Notes: a model not told the origin generated them from the sequence alone. Shown: positions 54,854-63,844, counted from the stretch's first letter. The stretch: 64,000 nucleotides of DNA from Collinsella sp944321445 (GCF_030371825.1 NZ_JAUDDM010000009.1); one strand, 5' to 3'. Made by a program: numbers and translations.

Positions 54854-55654
54854 ATGGCGCTTCGCGTGAGCATCGGCCAGTACTACGCCGTGGACTCCCC
54901 CGTTCACCGGCTCGACCCGCGTGTAAAACTCGTCGGAACCATCCTCTATATGGTGAGCTGCCTGTTTGTTGTCGATATCGCAACGGGCACGCTCGCCGCC
55001 GCCGCGCTTGCTGCGGTCGTCGCCCTGGCGCGCATCCCACTTGGCCAGCTACTCGCCAAGGCGCGTCCGCTTGCGGCCTTCCTCGTTGTCACCTCGCTCA
55101 TCAACCTGTTCTGCATCGGCACAGGCGAGGTCGTTTGGAGCTGGGGCGTGTTGCGCATATGCACCGGAGGTATCGAGGCCGCCGTGCTCAACACGGCGCG
55201 CTTTTTCCTGCTGCTGATGGGCGGGTCGCTCCTGATGTTCACCACGACCCCCATCGCGCTGGCCGACGCGGCGACCAGCCTGTTCGCTCCGCTGGAGCGC
55301 CGAGGCGTCCGCGTGGGAGAAGCGGCCGTGGTGTTTTCGATCGCACTGTGCTTCGTGCCGGCCCTTGCACAGGAAGTCGATACCATCGTCGCAGCTCAAA
55401 AGGCACGCGGAGCCCAGCTGGAAGGAACGGGGCCCGTGGCGTACGCGCGCGCCTGCGTGCCGCTTGCCGTCCCACTTTTCGCCAGCGCCCTGCGCCACGC
55501 GGAGAACTTGGGGCGCGCCATGGACGCGCGCTGCTACACCGGCACCGGTCGCACGCACTACCATGTGCTGCGCTTCGATGCGCGCCGCGACGGCATCGCG
55601 CTGGCGGCGCTCGCGCTCTACCTGGGTGCACTCGCCGCGCTGTGGCTGGCGTAG
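54854..55654 (+). CDS. ecfT: Energy-coupling-factor transporter transmembrane subunit
   Basis: A 266-residue EcfT/CbiQ protein. It begins SIGQYYAVDSPVHRLDPRVK, typical of EcfT, has about five membrane helices, and carries the two Ala-Arg signatures that contact the ATPases: QKARGAQLE and AMDARCYTG. EcfT joins EcfA ATPases to exchangeable S-components that import vitamins or metals. No ecfA or S-component is adjacent, so its ATPases must be elsewhere, as in group II ECF systems. GGGAGGTG precedes the ATG at 54854. Confidence 0.9.
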   Translation: MALRVSIGQYYAVDSPVHRLDPRVKLVGTILYMVSCLFVVDIATGTLAAAALAAVVALARIPLGQLLAKARPLAAFLVVTSLINLFCIGTGEVVWSWGVLRICTGGIEAAVLNTARFFLLLMGGSLLMFTTTPIALADAATSLFAPLERRGVRVGEAAVVFSIALCFVPALAQEVDTIVAAQKARGAQLEGTGPVAYARACVPLAVPLFASALRHAENLGRAMDARCYTGTGRTHYHVLRFDARRDGIALAALALYLGALAALWLA

Positions 55655-55681
55655 CGCGCTCATGACCTTCCCCTCTCTTCG

Positions 55682-55765
55682 ACAGATTCCGCGGAATCTG
55701 TAAAGCGAAATCGACATTTCCCCAGGTATGGCACGAAAGTCCGTCACAGAATCCGCGGAATCTGT
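55682..55765. repeat. Pair of 20-bp palindromes
   Basis: 55682-55701 is the perfect palindrome ACAGATTCCGCGGAATCTGT. 55746-55765 is the same with one base changed (ACAGAATCCGCGGAATCTGT). They are 64 bases apart and share no coding frame. ATCGACAT also recurs inverted nearby (55710-55717 and the complement at 55854-55861). The remainder of 55655-55957 contains no recognisable gene. Confidence 0.85.
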
Positions 55766-55957
55766 TGGAGGCGAAGGCGGAGACCCGGGTCGAAACCGCA
55801 GGGAGATGCGCGCCAAGCCACCTACTGCTTACCGAATCGACACAGAAGCCCCATGTCGATTGACGGTTCGTGAAAATCTGCCATGCGCTCGCCGTCTGCG
55901 GTATCCTGTAGCCTACAGACGTTGCCGATATACACATACAACACAACTGGAGCCTGT

Positions 55958-57259
55958 ATGTCACAACACATCTCACCTGCGCCGCAGAGTGCTTCGCATA
56001 CCCCTAGCCCGCATACCGACCACGCCGTCTCGCGCCGCAGCGCGCTGAAGGCGATGCTTGCCGCCGCCGGTTCGGCAGTGCTCTTTGGCATGCCGGCGCT
56101 TGCCCAGGCAGAGCCCCAGGCCTCGCAGGAGACCCTCGACGCGCTCGACGACGCACAGGAGCAGCTGGACGCTGCGCAAAAGCAGATTGACGACCTGTCG
56201 TATCAGTTCGAGGACCTGTCGGCGCAGCTCGACAGCACCATGGGCCAGATCGAGGGCGTGCAGGAGCAGATTGACGCCACACAGGCCGAAATCGATGCCA
56301 CGCAGGAAGATATCGACGAGAAGCAGGCCGATATCGACGAGAAGCAGGCGCAGCTGGAGGAAAAGCAGGAGGTCCTGTCGCAGCGCGTGGCCGCGAGCTA
56401 CAAGGCCGGCGACCACTCCACGCTCTCGTTGCTGCTTTCGTCCGAATCGTTCGAAGAGCTCATCGCGACCGCGCACTACATCGACAAGGTGAACGCGAGC
56501 GACCAGGAAAACATCCGCGACATCCGCGACATCCAGGAGGAGCTCAGGCGCCAGAAAGCTGAGCTCGAGGCCGAAAAGGAGCAGCTCGAGGCCCAAAAGG
56601 CGAGCCTTGAGGAGCAGAAATCGCAGCTCGAGAGCCTCAAGACGCAGCAGACGCAGCAGCTCGACAGCATGAAGGAAAAAAAGGACGAGGTCCAGTCCCT
56701 CCTCAACGGCCTGAGCCAAGAGGTGAAAGACCTCATCAACCAGCGCGATGCCGAGATTCTGGCCGCCGCGCAGGCGGAGGAGGAGGCGCGCCGAGCCGCC
56801 GAGCAGGCCGCGCAGGCGGGCTCGGGCGGGGGCGCGACCTCGATCCCGGGCGACGGTCAGGAGGCCATCGCCGCTGGTAACGCTCAGCAGCGCGTCGTGC
56901 AGTCCGCCTACAGTACGCCGTCCCCCGGCACGGGCCTGTGCGCCAAATGGGTGTCGCAGGTGTTCCAGAACGCAGGCTTTGGCTACGTGGGCGGCAACGC
57001 CGATGACATGTACGCTAACTACTGCACGAGTTCCAACAAGGCGAACCTCAAGGTGGGTATGATCATCGCCGTACCGTCGCATCCCCACACCGCCGCAGGC
57101 CGCATCTATGGCCATGTGGGCGTGTACGTGGGAGACAACACCGTGCGCGACAACATCGGCTACATCCGCACCATCAATGTGGACTCGTGGATTTCCTACT
57201 ACGGCCCCACCTCCACGCCGCGTTGGGGCTGGGCGAGCGGCATCAACCTCGAGGGCTAG
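55958..57259 (+). CDS. Secreted coiled-coil peptidoglycan hydrolase (PcsB/CwlO-like, CHAP-type domain)
   Basis: A 433-residue exported protein. The N-terminus has twin arginines before a hydrophobic core (SRRSALKAMLAAAGSAVLFG), a possible Tat-type signal, with cleavage near ALAQA-EPQ (about residue 51). Residues 56-275 form a long two-part coiled coil (repeated QEQIDATQAEIDATQEDID and QLEAQKASLEEQKSQLE), as in PcsB and CwlO, which hold the enzyme inactive until FtsEX engages. The C-terminal domain has a Cys/His pair fitting a CHAP or NlpC-like amidase (C328 in GLCAKWVSQVF; H386 in YGHVGVYVGDN). It would cleave peptidoglycan during growth or division. No ftsEX is adjacent. Confidence 0.82.
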   Translation: MSQHISPAPQSASHTPSPHTDHAVSRRSALKAMLAAAGSAVLFGMPALAQAEPQASQETLDALDDAQEQLDAAQKQIDDLSYQFEDLSAQLDSTMGQIEGVQEQIDATQAEIDATQEDIDEKQADIDEKQAQLEEKQEVLSQRVAASYKAGDHSTLSLLLSSESFEELIATAHYIDKVNASDQENIRDIRDIQEELRRQKAELEAEKEQLEAQKASLEEQKSQLESLKTQQTQQLDSMKEKKDEVQSLLNGLSQEVKDLINQRDAEILAAAQAEEEARRAAEQAAQAGSGGGATSIPGDGQEAIAAGNAQQRVVQSAYSTPSPGTGLCAKWVSQVFQNAGFGYVGGNADDMYANYCTSSNKANLKVGMIIAVPSHPHTAAGRIYGHVGVYVGDNTVRDNIGYIRTINVDSWISYYGPTSTPRWGWASGINLEG

Positions 57260-57285
57260 CCCCTCTCCCCCACGATCGACATCAG

Positions 57286-57318
57286 GCCCGTCTTGCGATT
57301 GCGCAGGACGGGCTTTTT
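57286..57318 (+). terminator. Terminator after the wall hydrolase
   Basis: GCCCGTC / GACGGGC stem with a partly paired interior, followed by TTTTT. Confidence 0.9.
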
Positions 57319-57482
57319 CGTGGCACGCGAAAAGTCGCGCAAACCTCATGCATCGCGCTGTGCATATGTGCACGTCCTTTGGTATATCGCAGGCGGCCTG
57401 ATGCGCTAGGGCGCGCACGGGCCCTGGGATATACTGAAAGTCGGACCGCGCGCCGCGGCGGCGCGCCGAAAGGAGACGACCC

Positions 57483-58541
57483 ATGTCGCAAACGCTAACC
57501 CCGCAAGACACCTGCGTTCTGGTGACCGGCGGCGCCGGCTTCATCGGCTCCCACACCGTCGTCGAGCTGCTTGAACGCGGATACCATGTCGTGGTGGTCG
57601 ATGACCTGTCCAACTCGAGCCCGGTCGCCATCGACCGCATCAAGCAAATCGTCGGCGACGATGCCGCGCAGAACCTCACGTTCTACGAGGCGAACATCCT
57701 CGACCGCGAGGCGCTCGAGCGCATCTTCGACGCCCACGCCATCGATCGCGTCATCCACTTCGCCGGCTTCAAGGCCGTAGGCGAGTCCGTACACAAGCCG
57801 CTCGAGTACTACCACAACAACATCGGCAGCACGCTCACCCTGTGCGACGTCATGCGCGAGCACGGCTGCAAGTCCATCATCTTCTCCAGCTCCTCCACAG
57901 TCTATGGCGACCCGGATAACCCGCCCGTGACCGAGGCCGACCCCAAGAAGCCCGCCACGAATCCCTACGGCTGGACCAAGTGGATGATCGAGCAGATGCT
58001 CATGGACCTGCACACCGCCGACGAGGAGTGGAACGTCGTGCTGCTGCGCTACTTCAACCCCATCGGCGCGCACCCCAGCGGCCTCATCGGCGAGGACCCC
58101 AAAGGCATTCCCAACAACCTGGTGCCCTATGTGGCGCAGGTCGCCGTGGGCAAGCGCGAGTGCATCAACGTGTTTGGCGACGACTACCCCACGCCCGACG
58201 GCACCGGTGTGCGCGACTACATCCACGTGGTCGATTTGGCGCGCGGGCACGTGAGTGCCCTTGAGTGGATGAACGGCCGCGCCGAGGTGGGCATCTTCAA
58301 CCTGGGCACCGGCACCAGCTCTTCGGTGCTCGACGTGATCCACGCGTTCGAGCGCGCCTGCGGCAAGGAGCTTCCCTACAAGATCTGCCCGCGCCGCGAC
58401 GGCGATATCGCCGCCAACTGGTGCGATGCCACGAAGGCGCGCGAGGAGATGGGCTGGACCGCGGAGTTCGACATCAACGACATGTGCCGCGACTCCTGGA
58501 ACTGGCAGTCGCACAACCCCAACGGCTTTGCTACCGAGTAG
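57483..58541 (+). CDS. galE: UDP-glucose 4-epimerase
   Basis: A 352-residue short-chain dehydrogenase-type epimerase that interconverts UDP-glucose and UDP-galactose with bound NAD. The Rossmann motif VTGGAGFIGSHT is at 14-25, the catalytic YxxxK is Y162/K166 (NPYGWTKWMIEQM), the preceding serine region is FSSSSTVYGDP, and the nucleotide-binding NPIGAHPSGLIGEDP is intact. AAAGGAGA precedes the ATG. It stands between two terminators and is probably monocistronic, supplying galactose for surface polymers or Leloir metabolism. Confidence 0.96.
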   Translation: MSQTLTPQDTCVLVTGGAGFIGSHTVVELLERGYHVVVVDDLSNSSPVAIDRIKQIVGDDAAQNLTFYEANILDREALERIFDAHAIDRVIHFAGFKAVGESVHKPLEYYHNNIGSTLTLCDVMREHGCKSIIFSSSSTVYGDPDNPPVTEADPKKPATNPYGWTKWMIEQMLMDLHTADEEWNVVLLRYFNPIGAHPSGLIGEDPKGIPNNLVPYVAQVAVGKRECINVFGDDYPTPDGTGVRDYIHVVDLARGHVSALEWMNGRAEVGIFNLGTGTSSSVLDVIHAFERACGKELPYKICPRRDGDIAANWCDATKAREEMGWTAEFDINDMCRDSWNWQSHNPNGFATE

Positions 58542-58581
58542 CGCGCGACCGTATCGCAACTGCTTGGACACGCGTACAATA

Positions 58582-58616
58582 GACTGCGGCCCGCTCGATG
58601 GGTCGCAGTCTTTTTT
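58582..58616 (+). terminator. Terminator of galE
   Basis: GACTGCG / CGCAGTC stem followed by TTTTTT. Confidence 0.9.
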
Positions 58617-58637
58617 GTTGTGTGAGAGGGACCGCGC

Positions 58638-59651
58638 ATGCAAAGCCCGTTTATCGATTTTCTGAGCCGCCATATGGACGAAATCAACGACCACCTGGTG
58701 GCGTTCTTTGTCGACCAAACCGACAACGCCGACATCGACGCGTATCTGTATGCGCCGCTCAAGCGCTATACCGATAACCCCGGCAAGCGGCATCGCCCGC
58801 TCATTTGCATGCTGGCGGCGCAGGCCGTGGGTGGTGACTTCCACAGCGCCATCAGCGCTGCGGCCGCCATCGAGCACTTCCAGACCGCCGCGCTCATTCA
58901 CGACGACATCGCCGACAACGGCCACATGCGCCGCGGGATGCCGTGTTTGCACATCACCGAGGGCACGGGCCTTGCCATCAACTGCGGCGACTACGCGCTC
59001 ACGCTCGTGACCGACGCCGTCCTGCGCGATGACGCGCTCGAGGACAGCGTCAAGCTGCGGGTTTTGCGCGAGCTCGTCGACATGATGCAGCGCACCGTCG
59101 AGGGCCAGGCGCTCGATTTGGGTTGGGTGCGCGACCGGCGCTTTGACCTCACTGTGGACGACTACCTGTGCATGGCGACGCATAAGACCGCGTTTTACAG
59201 CGGTGCGATTCCGCTTGCCTGCGGCGCCATCATCGGCGGCGGCACGGACGAGCAGGTGGAGGCGCTACGGTCCTTTGGCTTGGACACGGGCCTGGCGTTC
59301 CAGATTCAAGACGACCTGTTGAACCTCATTGGCGAGAAAGAATCCAAGAACAAGGATTTCCGCAGCGACATCACCGAGGGCAAGCGCACGCTCGTGGCCG
59401 TTCACGCGCTGGGCAGCCCCGCCCACCACGATGAGCTGGTGTCGATTCTGTCGTCCGAAACCGACGACCCCGCGGCACTCGACCGGGCCGTCGAGATCTT
59501 CGAGGCGTGCGGCTCCATCGAGCACGCGCGTGCATACGCCCTCGAGCTCACCGATCGCGCCAAGCGCACGCTTGCGGGCGTGGAGCTGGATCCGCACTGC
59601 AAGGACCTGCTCACGGCTATGGCGGATTTCTTCGTGGAGCGCCTGAGTTAG
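58638..59651 (+). CDS. Polyprenyl (isoprenyl) diphosphate synthase
   Basis: A 337-residue all-helical prenyltransferase that condenses isopentenyl diphosphate onto allylic primers. The first aspartate-rich motif is DDIADNGHMRRG (89-100). The region of the second motif reads FQIQDDLLNLIGEKESKNKD, with Asn replacing the last Asp of DDxxD. GKRHRPLICMLAAQAVGG near residue 49 is the usual phosphate-binding segment. Chain length cannot be read securely; candidates are geranylgeranyl, octaprenyl or longer products for menaquinone or carrier lipids. The gene has its own terminators on both sides. Confidence 0.88.
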   Translation: MQSPFIDFLSRHMDEINDHLVAFFVDQTDNADIDAYLYAPLKRYTDNPGKRHRPLICMLAAQAVGGDFHSAISAAAAIEHFQTAALIHDDIADNGHMRRGMPCLHITEGTGLAINCGDYALTLVTDAVLRDDALEDSVKLRVLRELVDMMQRTVEGQALDLGWVRDRRFDLTVDDYLCMATHKTAFYSGAIPLACGAIIGGGTDEQVEALRSFGLDTGLAFQIQDDLLNLIGEKESKNKDFRSDITEGKRTLVAVHALGSPAHHDELVSILSSETDDPAALDRAVEIFEACGSIEHARAYALELTDRAKRTLAGVELDPHCKDLLTAMADFFVERLS

Positions 59652-59676
59652 CGCACACAACATGCCCGTTATTGCA

Positions 59677-59720
59677 CCGGCCCCTTCGCCCCTGTGAGAG
59701 GCGAAGGGGCCGGTTTGGTT
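59677..59720 (+). terminator. Terminator of the prenyl synthase gene
   Basis: A 14-bp perfect stem CCGGCCCCTTCGCC / GGCGAAGGGGCCGG with a 9-base loop, then TTTGGTTT. Confidence 0.9.
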
Positions 59721-59727
59721 TGCGAGC

Positions 59728-59789
59728 AAAAAGCCCCGCGCTCAGACGTGCCGCCCGGGACTGTTTGGGCGCACGCCTGGGCGCGGGGC
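59728..59789 (-). terminator. Terminator of the small membrane protein gene
   Basis: On the minus strand GCCCCGCGC pairs with GCGCGGGGC across a structured loop, followed by TTTTTGCTCGC. Confidence 0.8.
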
Positions 59790-59821
59790 CTCGAAGGGGT
59801 ATCGGGTCTTCGTCCGCCGCG

Positions 59822-59980
59822 TTAGGCGAACAGTAGACTGTGGAAGATGAGCGCGAGCGAGAGAACCACGAGCAGCGCTAGCGAAATCAGCGCGCCGCGA
59901 TCGTCCTTGAGGGGCGTAACGTCCGCCTTTGTGCCGTCTTCCATAATGAGGACATCGCCGAAGCTGTCGAACATGTACAT
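59822..59980 (-). CDS. 52-residue single-span membrane protein
   Basis: A short frame with GGAGAG just upstream of two possible starts (59980 and 59974). It encodes a polar N-terminus (MFDSFGDVLIMEDGTKADVT, then PLKDDRGA) and one hydrophobic helix of about 20 residues (LISLALLVVLSLALIFHSLL) ending FA. The gene is 108 bases downstream of the sensor kinase stop on the same strand and has its own terminator, so it may be co-transcribed with the two-component system or independent. I do not recognise a family. Small membrane proteins beside sensor kinases sometimes tune them; that is inference here. Confidence 0.65.
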   Translation of the reverse strand: MYMFDSFGDVLIMEDGTKADVTPLKDDRGALISLALLVVLSLALIFHSLLFA

Positions 59981-60088
59981 CACTCTCCGTAGCGATTTTC
60001 ATCGCGTTTTATGGTATGCGTCGAATGAAAAGGGCGTGTAAGGGCCGTCGCAGCGTTGTGCAAGCAGCGGCGACCCTGTGAGGGACAA

Positions 60089-61720
60089 CTATTCTTCCAA
60101 CGCATCATCCACAGCAAAGGTGACCGTGACCGAAGCCCCGCCCGCCTCGGTGTTCGCCAGCGCCACATCGCCCCCGTGCAGGCGCGTGAGGATGCGGACG
60201 ATGTTGAGCCCGAGCCCGAAGTGGTCGGCGTCCTTCGCCTCGCCGTAGAACGGTTCGCAACCGCGGCGCAGGGCCTCCTCCGTGAAACCAGGGCCGTCGT
60301 CGGTCACGGTGATTGCAAGCAAGCCGCCGGGGCCATCGCCATCGAGCGCACACGTCATGGCGACGCGCGAACGCGCATGCCCGCAGGCGTTGCTCAGCAC
60401 ATTGCCCAGCACCTCGTCGACGAGCGAGCGGTCGACCGAAAGCATCTGCTTGCCCATACCCGCCGCGTCGAAGCTCAGCGCCAAACCGGAGCGCCGTGCG
60501 CCCACGAACTCCTGGGCATGAGCCATGAGCATGCGGGCAAGATCCTCGGCGGGCACGCAGTCGCGCTCGACCTTGCGATCTTCCAACTTGGCGATGCCAC
60601 CCATGGCGGCTGCGTAGGACTCGAGCCGCTCGACCTGGTCGGCGATGGTTTGCAGCGTGCCGGCGCGCGGTGCCTCGCCGCGCTCGATGCGCAGCCGGAT
60701 CATCTCGACCGTGCCCTTGAGCACCGTGACCGGCGTGCGCAGGTCGTGCGCGAAGACGGCGTTCAGACGGCGGCGCTCCTCAGCCGTGCGCCACAGCTCG
60801 CGCTGCGACGCCTCGAGCGAGGCACGCATCTTCTCAAACGCATCCCCCAGGCGCGTGAACTCGCGGCCGGGCACCTCGGGCGTCACGAAGTCAAGGTCCT
60901 GGCGCGCCACGCGGTCGGCGCAGTCGCAAAACACCGTGAGCGGACCGCCCAGGCGCCTGCGGTAAAAGCGGCGGAAGAACAGGATGGAGAAGACGATGAG
61001 CACAACGAATGGCGAAAGGCCCGCGGAAACGCGCAGCGCAATCATAAGGGGCGTCTCGTACGCCATGGAATCCTGCGAGACGAAGTAGCCGATATTGGAC
61101 ACGACGAAGGTGTCGTCGCCTTCGCCGAGCCGGGCAATCGGTCCTTCCACCGGCATGCGCTCGCTGCGTTCGCGCGCGTCGTACGCCGCAAGGTTGGATC
61201 CGTCGATCGAGACGAGGTCGTACGGGGAGCCGTCGCTTTCCTGATAATCTGCCACCGTATAGTTGCCGCCCCAGTCGTAGACCGTGAGCGACGGGTCGGA
61301 GCGGACCATCTTGAGCGTCGCGTATCCAATGGAGGCACCGGTTTCGGCGTTAATCACGCCTCCGGAGCCGTCGCCCACCAACAAGCCGCCATCCGACCGG
61401 TCGCGCATGCCCAGAAACGCGATGCGGTCGGACATCTCGGTCGCCGAGGACAGCTCAATTGCGACCGCAGGGATGAGCTCGTCGGTCGCGGCATCGTAGA
61501 CATAGGGGCCGCCCTCGACGTCCACGCGCCCCTTCCACGCCGCGCGCTGGAACGTGTCGTACGCGGACATGAGCCCCAGTATGAGAACGGACGAAACGAC
61601 CAGAGATGCCAGCACGCAACCGGCCGCGTAGAGGAAAAACGACCGCATAAGCGGCATATTGTCGAATACGGTGCGCACGCGGCCGTCGCGCGGCGCGCGC
61701 TTCTCCTTCTGGACCCTCAT
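60089..61720 (-). CDS. Two-component sensor histidine kinase
   Basis: A 543-residue sensor. One membrane helix at about 27-50, an extracytoplasmic region of about 210 residues (to about 260) without a motif I can name, a second helix (SPFVVLIVFSILFFRRFY), a HAMP segment (GPLTVFCDCADRVARQDLDF), then the HisKA domain with phospho-accepting H325 (FAHDLRTPVTVLKG) and the ATPase (NVLSNACGHARSRV, TDDGPGFTEEAL, FGLGLNIVRILTRLHGG). Its start overlaps the regulator stop as ATGA, so the two are translated as a unit. The signal is unknown. Confidence 0.93.
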   Translation of the reverse strand: MRVQKEKRAPRDGRVRTVFDNMPLMRSFFLYAAGCVLASLVVSSVLILGLMSAYDTFQRAAWKGRVDVEGGPYVYDAATDELIPAVAIELSSATEMSDRIAFLGMRDRSDGGLLVGDGSGGVINAETGASIGYATLKMVRSDPSLTVYDWGGNYTVADYQESDGSPYDLVSIDGSNLAAYDARERSERMPVEGPIARLGEGDDTFVVSNIGYFVSQDSMAYETPLMIALRVSAGLSPFVVLIVFSILFFRRFYRRRLGGPLTVFCDCADRVARQDLDFVTPEVPGREFTRLGDAFEKMRASLEASQRELWRTAEERRRLNAVFAHDLRTPVTVLKGTVEMIRLRIERGEAPRAGTLQTIADQVERLESYAAAMGGIAKLEDRKVERDCVPAEDLARMLMAHAQEFVGARRSGLALSFDAAGMGKQMLSVDRSLVDEVLGNVLSNACGHARSRVAMTCALDGDGPGGLLAITVTDDGPGFTEEALRRGCEPFYGEAKDADHFGLGLNIVRILTRLHGGDVALANTEAGGASVTVTFAVDDALEE

Positions 61721-62460
61721 CGCACACCCCAGCGATAGCCGACGCCCCACACGGTCTCGATGGGGTCAACGGAGCTTCCCGCCTCGGCAAACTTCTTGCG
61801 GATGCGGCGGATGTGCTCGCGCACGATCGACGAATCGCCCTCGGCGCTCCAGCCCCAAACCTGCTCGTAGATGAAGGCGCGGTCGTACACGCGGCCAGCT
61901 TTTTTGCTCAGCAGCGCCACGATGTCGAACTCGGTGCGCGTAAGATCGAGCGGGACCGCGCGCGGGGCGGCACCGGGTTCTGCCGGCGCCTCGACTTCGA
62001 CCGTGCGAGCGGCGAAGTCGATGGAGATCCCCTGTTCGAAGCGGATGCGCGCTTGATTGCCATCATCGGCCCGGCGCGACTCGCGCGCCAGGTGCGCCTT
62101 CACGCGGCTGCCCAGAACCTGCAGCGAAAACGGCTTGAGCACATAGTCGTCGCCTCCCGCGGCGAAGCCGTCGAGCTGGTCGGCATCTTCCACGCGCGCC
62201 GTGAGGAAGATGATGGGACACGACAGGAGCTCGCGGATGAGGCGGCAGGTCTCAAAGCCATCGAGACCCGGCATGTTGACATCGAGCAGCACGAGGTCGA
62301 GCGGATCGGCTCCGCCCCGGTTCGCGCGCGCGATGGCAAGCGCGTCCTCGCCGCTTGTCGCCACGGTTGCGTGGTAGCCTTCCATACGGAAATAATCATC
62401 GAGCATGGACGCGATAGCGGCTTCGTCGTCCACGATAAGCAGATGCGGGGTACGTGCCAC
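61717..62460 (-). CDS. OmpR-family response regulator
   Basis: A 247-residue regulator. The receiver domain has the acidic pocket (LLIVDDEA), phospho-acceptor D60 (LVLLDVNMPGLDGFE) and conserved K109 (YVLKPF); the C-terminal winged helix has LTRTEFDIVALLSKKAGRVY and SSIVREHIRRIRKKF. The start is GTG at 62460, fixed by a perfect AAGGAGG five bases upstream; the in-frame ATG further upstream is less likely. It is the first gene of the pair with the sensor kinase. Confidence 0.94.
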   Translation of the reverse strand: MARTPHLLIVDDEAAIASMLDDYFRMEGYHATVATSGEDALAIARANRGGADPLDLVLLDVNMPGLDGFETCRLIRELLSCPIIFLTARVEDADQLDGFAAGGDDYVLKPFSLQVLGSRVKAHLARESRRADDGNQARIRFEQGISIDFAARTVEVEAPAEPGAAPRAVPLDLTRTEFDIVALLSKKAGRVYDRAFIYEQVWGWSAEGDSSIVREHIRRIRKKFAEAGSSVDPIETVWGVGYRWGVR

Positions 62461-62801
62461 GATTGCCTCCTTAGGTGCGAAGTGTCGGCGCTTAGTGCAC
62501 CCGACTGTCTTTTGCCCCATAGTGGCAGGCATGTGTCAACAATTTCCCTACCTTCGTGAATTGTGGATACGGAACCATATGTAGGGCCGGACTGTGGCGG
62601 GACGGGCCGTTTTCTTGCACCGCTCGGCACTCCCTTTGCGCATTCCACGTCGATTCTTTGTTGAAGCGGCGTGGCGCAGGCCCGCCGTTCGACATGGATT
62701 CCCCTAAATTGCTACACTGAAATGCGCACAACACGATTCGATGTCTCGCTTCGCTCCGCGAGCGTGCGGGATTGATCCGTACCGTTACGAAAGGGGCTCT
62801 T
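62461..62801. promoter_or_regulatory. Divergent regulatory region
   Basis: This 341-base stretch separates the response regulator (minus) from the peptidoglycan-binding protein (plus). For the latter TCGACA (62689-62694) and TACACT (62713-62718) with an 18-base spacer form a plausible promoter. No gene is recognised. Confidence 0.45.
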
Positions 62802-63707
62802 ATGGAGCCGATTGTCAAGGGCATGCAGGGACCGGCCGTCGAGGACGTGCAATCCCGACTCGTACAGCTGGGATTCACCATCGCAGACGACGAGATTTCC
62901 GAGAAGCGCTTTGGCGACACCACCGCGCTCGCGGTGTCCTCGTTCAGGGGCAGCAACGAGCTTGTCCCGGGCGACCAGGTTGACAGCGCGTGCTGGTCGG
63001 CGCTGGTCGACGCCTCGTACAAGCTGGGCGACCGCACGCTCTACCTGCGCCTTCCCAATTTCCACGGCGCCGACGTGCGCGCGTTGCAACAAGCGCTAAA
63101 CGTGCTGGGATTCGGCTGCGGCGGAGACGACGGTTACTTTGGCCCGCACACCGAGGCGGCGCTGCAGCAGTTCCAGGAGAACGTCGGCCTGTTCGCCGAC
63201 GGCATGGCGTTCCAGGACACCTTCCGCTACATCGCGCGCCTGCGCCACGTGTGGGAAGGCAAGCCGTCGGTCGTTGAGGCCGAGGAGCGTATCGGGTTCG
63301 CGCGCGCGGCCGAGGTACTGGAGAACTACAAGATCGCCGTGTGCGGCGAGGACCCCATTGCGCGCAGCGTGGCGTCGCGCATGTGGAATATCGCGTCGGC
63401 GACCACCGAAACGAGCGGCATGGTCCTGTGCGACAACGCCGTGCCCACGGGCATGGACCTTGTGCTGGAGCTTGCGAGCTCGAGCCTGGGTGAGGACGAG
63501 GCGCCGCGCCCGACGATCGTGCTCGCCGAGTGCGCCAACCTGACGCAGCGCATTAGCACCGCATTTGCCGCGGCGAAGGACAAGCCCGCGCTCATTCGCA
63601 TCGAGCTTACGGGTATCACGAGCTTTGACGGCGCGTTCACCTCGAGCGACGCACAGACACTTGCCGTCCGCCTGCTCGACGGCGTTTGCGCCGCGCTGAA
63701 CGATTAG
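62802..63707 (+). CDS. Protein with two peptidoglycan-binding domains
   Basis: A 301-residue protein. Two PG_binding_1 type repeats occupy about residues 1-140: KGMQGPAVEDVQSRLVQLGF with FGDTTALAVSSFR, and LPNFHGADVRALQQALNVLG with YFGPHTEAALQQFQ. The C-terminal 150 residues (YKIAVCGEDPIARSVASRMW onward) are not recognised; the layout recalls CwlB-type amidases but no zinc-binding HxG or GHGG motifs are seen. There is no signal peptide or membrane helix, which is odd for a wall-binding protein. AAAGGGG precedes the ATG at 62802. Confidence 0.75.
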   Translation: MEPIVKGMQGPAVEDVQSRLVQLGFTIADDEISEKRFGDTTALAVSSFRGSNELVPGDQVDSACWSALVDASYKLGDRTLYLRLPNFHGADVRALQQALNVLGFGCGGDDGYFGPHTEAALQQFQENVGLFADGMAFQDTFRYIARLRHVWEGKPSVVEAEERIGFARAAEVLENYKIAVCGEDPIARSVASRMWNIASATTETSGMVLCDNAVPTGMDLVLELASSSLGEDEAPRPTIVLAECANLTQRISTAFAAAKDKPALIRIELTGITSFDGAFTSSDAQTLAVRLLDGVCAALND

Positions 63708-63758
63708 GTACACTGGGTAAGCCGCTTCAGCGCTAAGGGCGCTTGAAGCCGGATACAT

Positions 63759-63832
63759 TGGGGCATCGTCCAGCGGCAGGACCCCGGTTTTTGGTGCCGG
63801 TTACGGGGGTTCGAATCCCTCTGCCCCAGCCA
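63759..63832 (+). tRNA. tRNA-Gln (anticodon UUG)
   Basis: A 74-base cloverleaf with an encoded CCA end. The acceptor stem is TGGGGCA / TGCCCCA, the anticodon loop TTTTGGT gives TTG at 63791-63793, and the T loop is TTCGAAT. The 5' T and small D-loop are usual for tRNA-Gln. Confidence 0.95.
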
Positions 63833-63844
63833 CAGCGAATAAAG

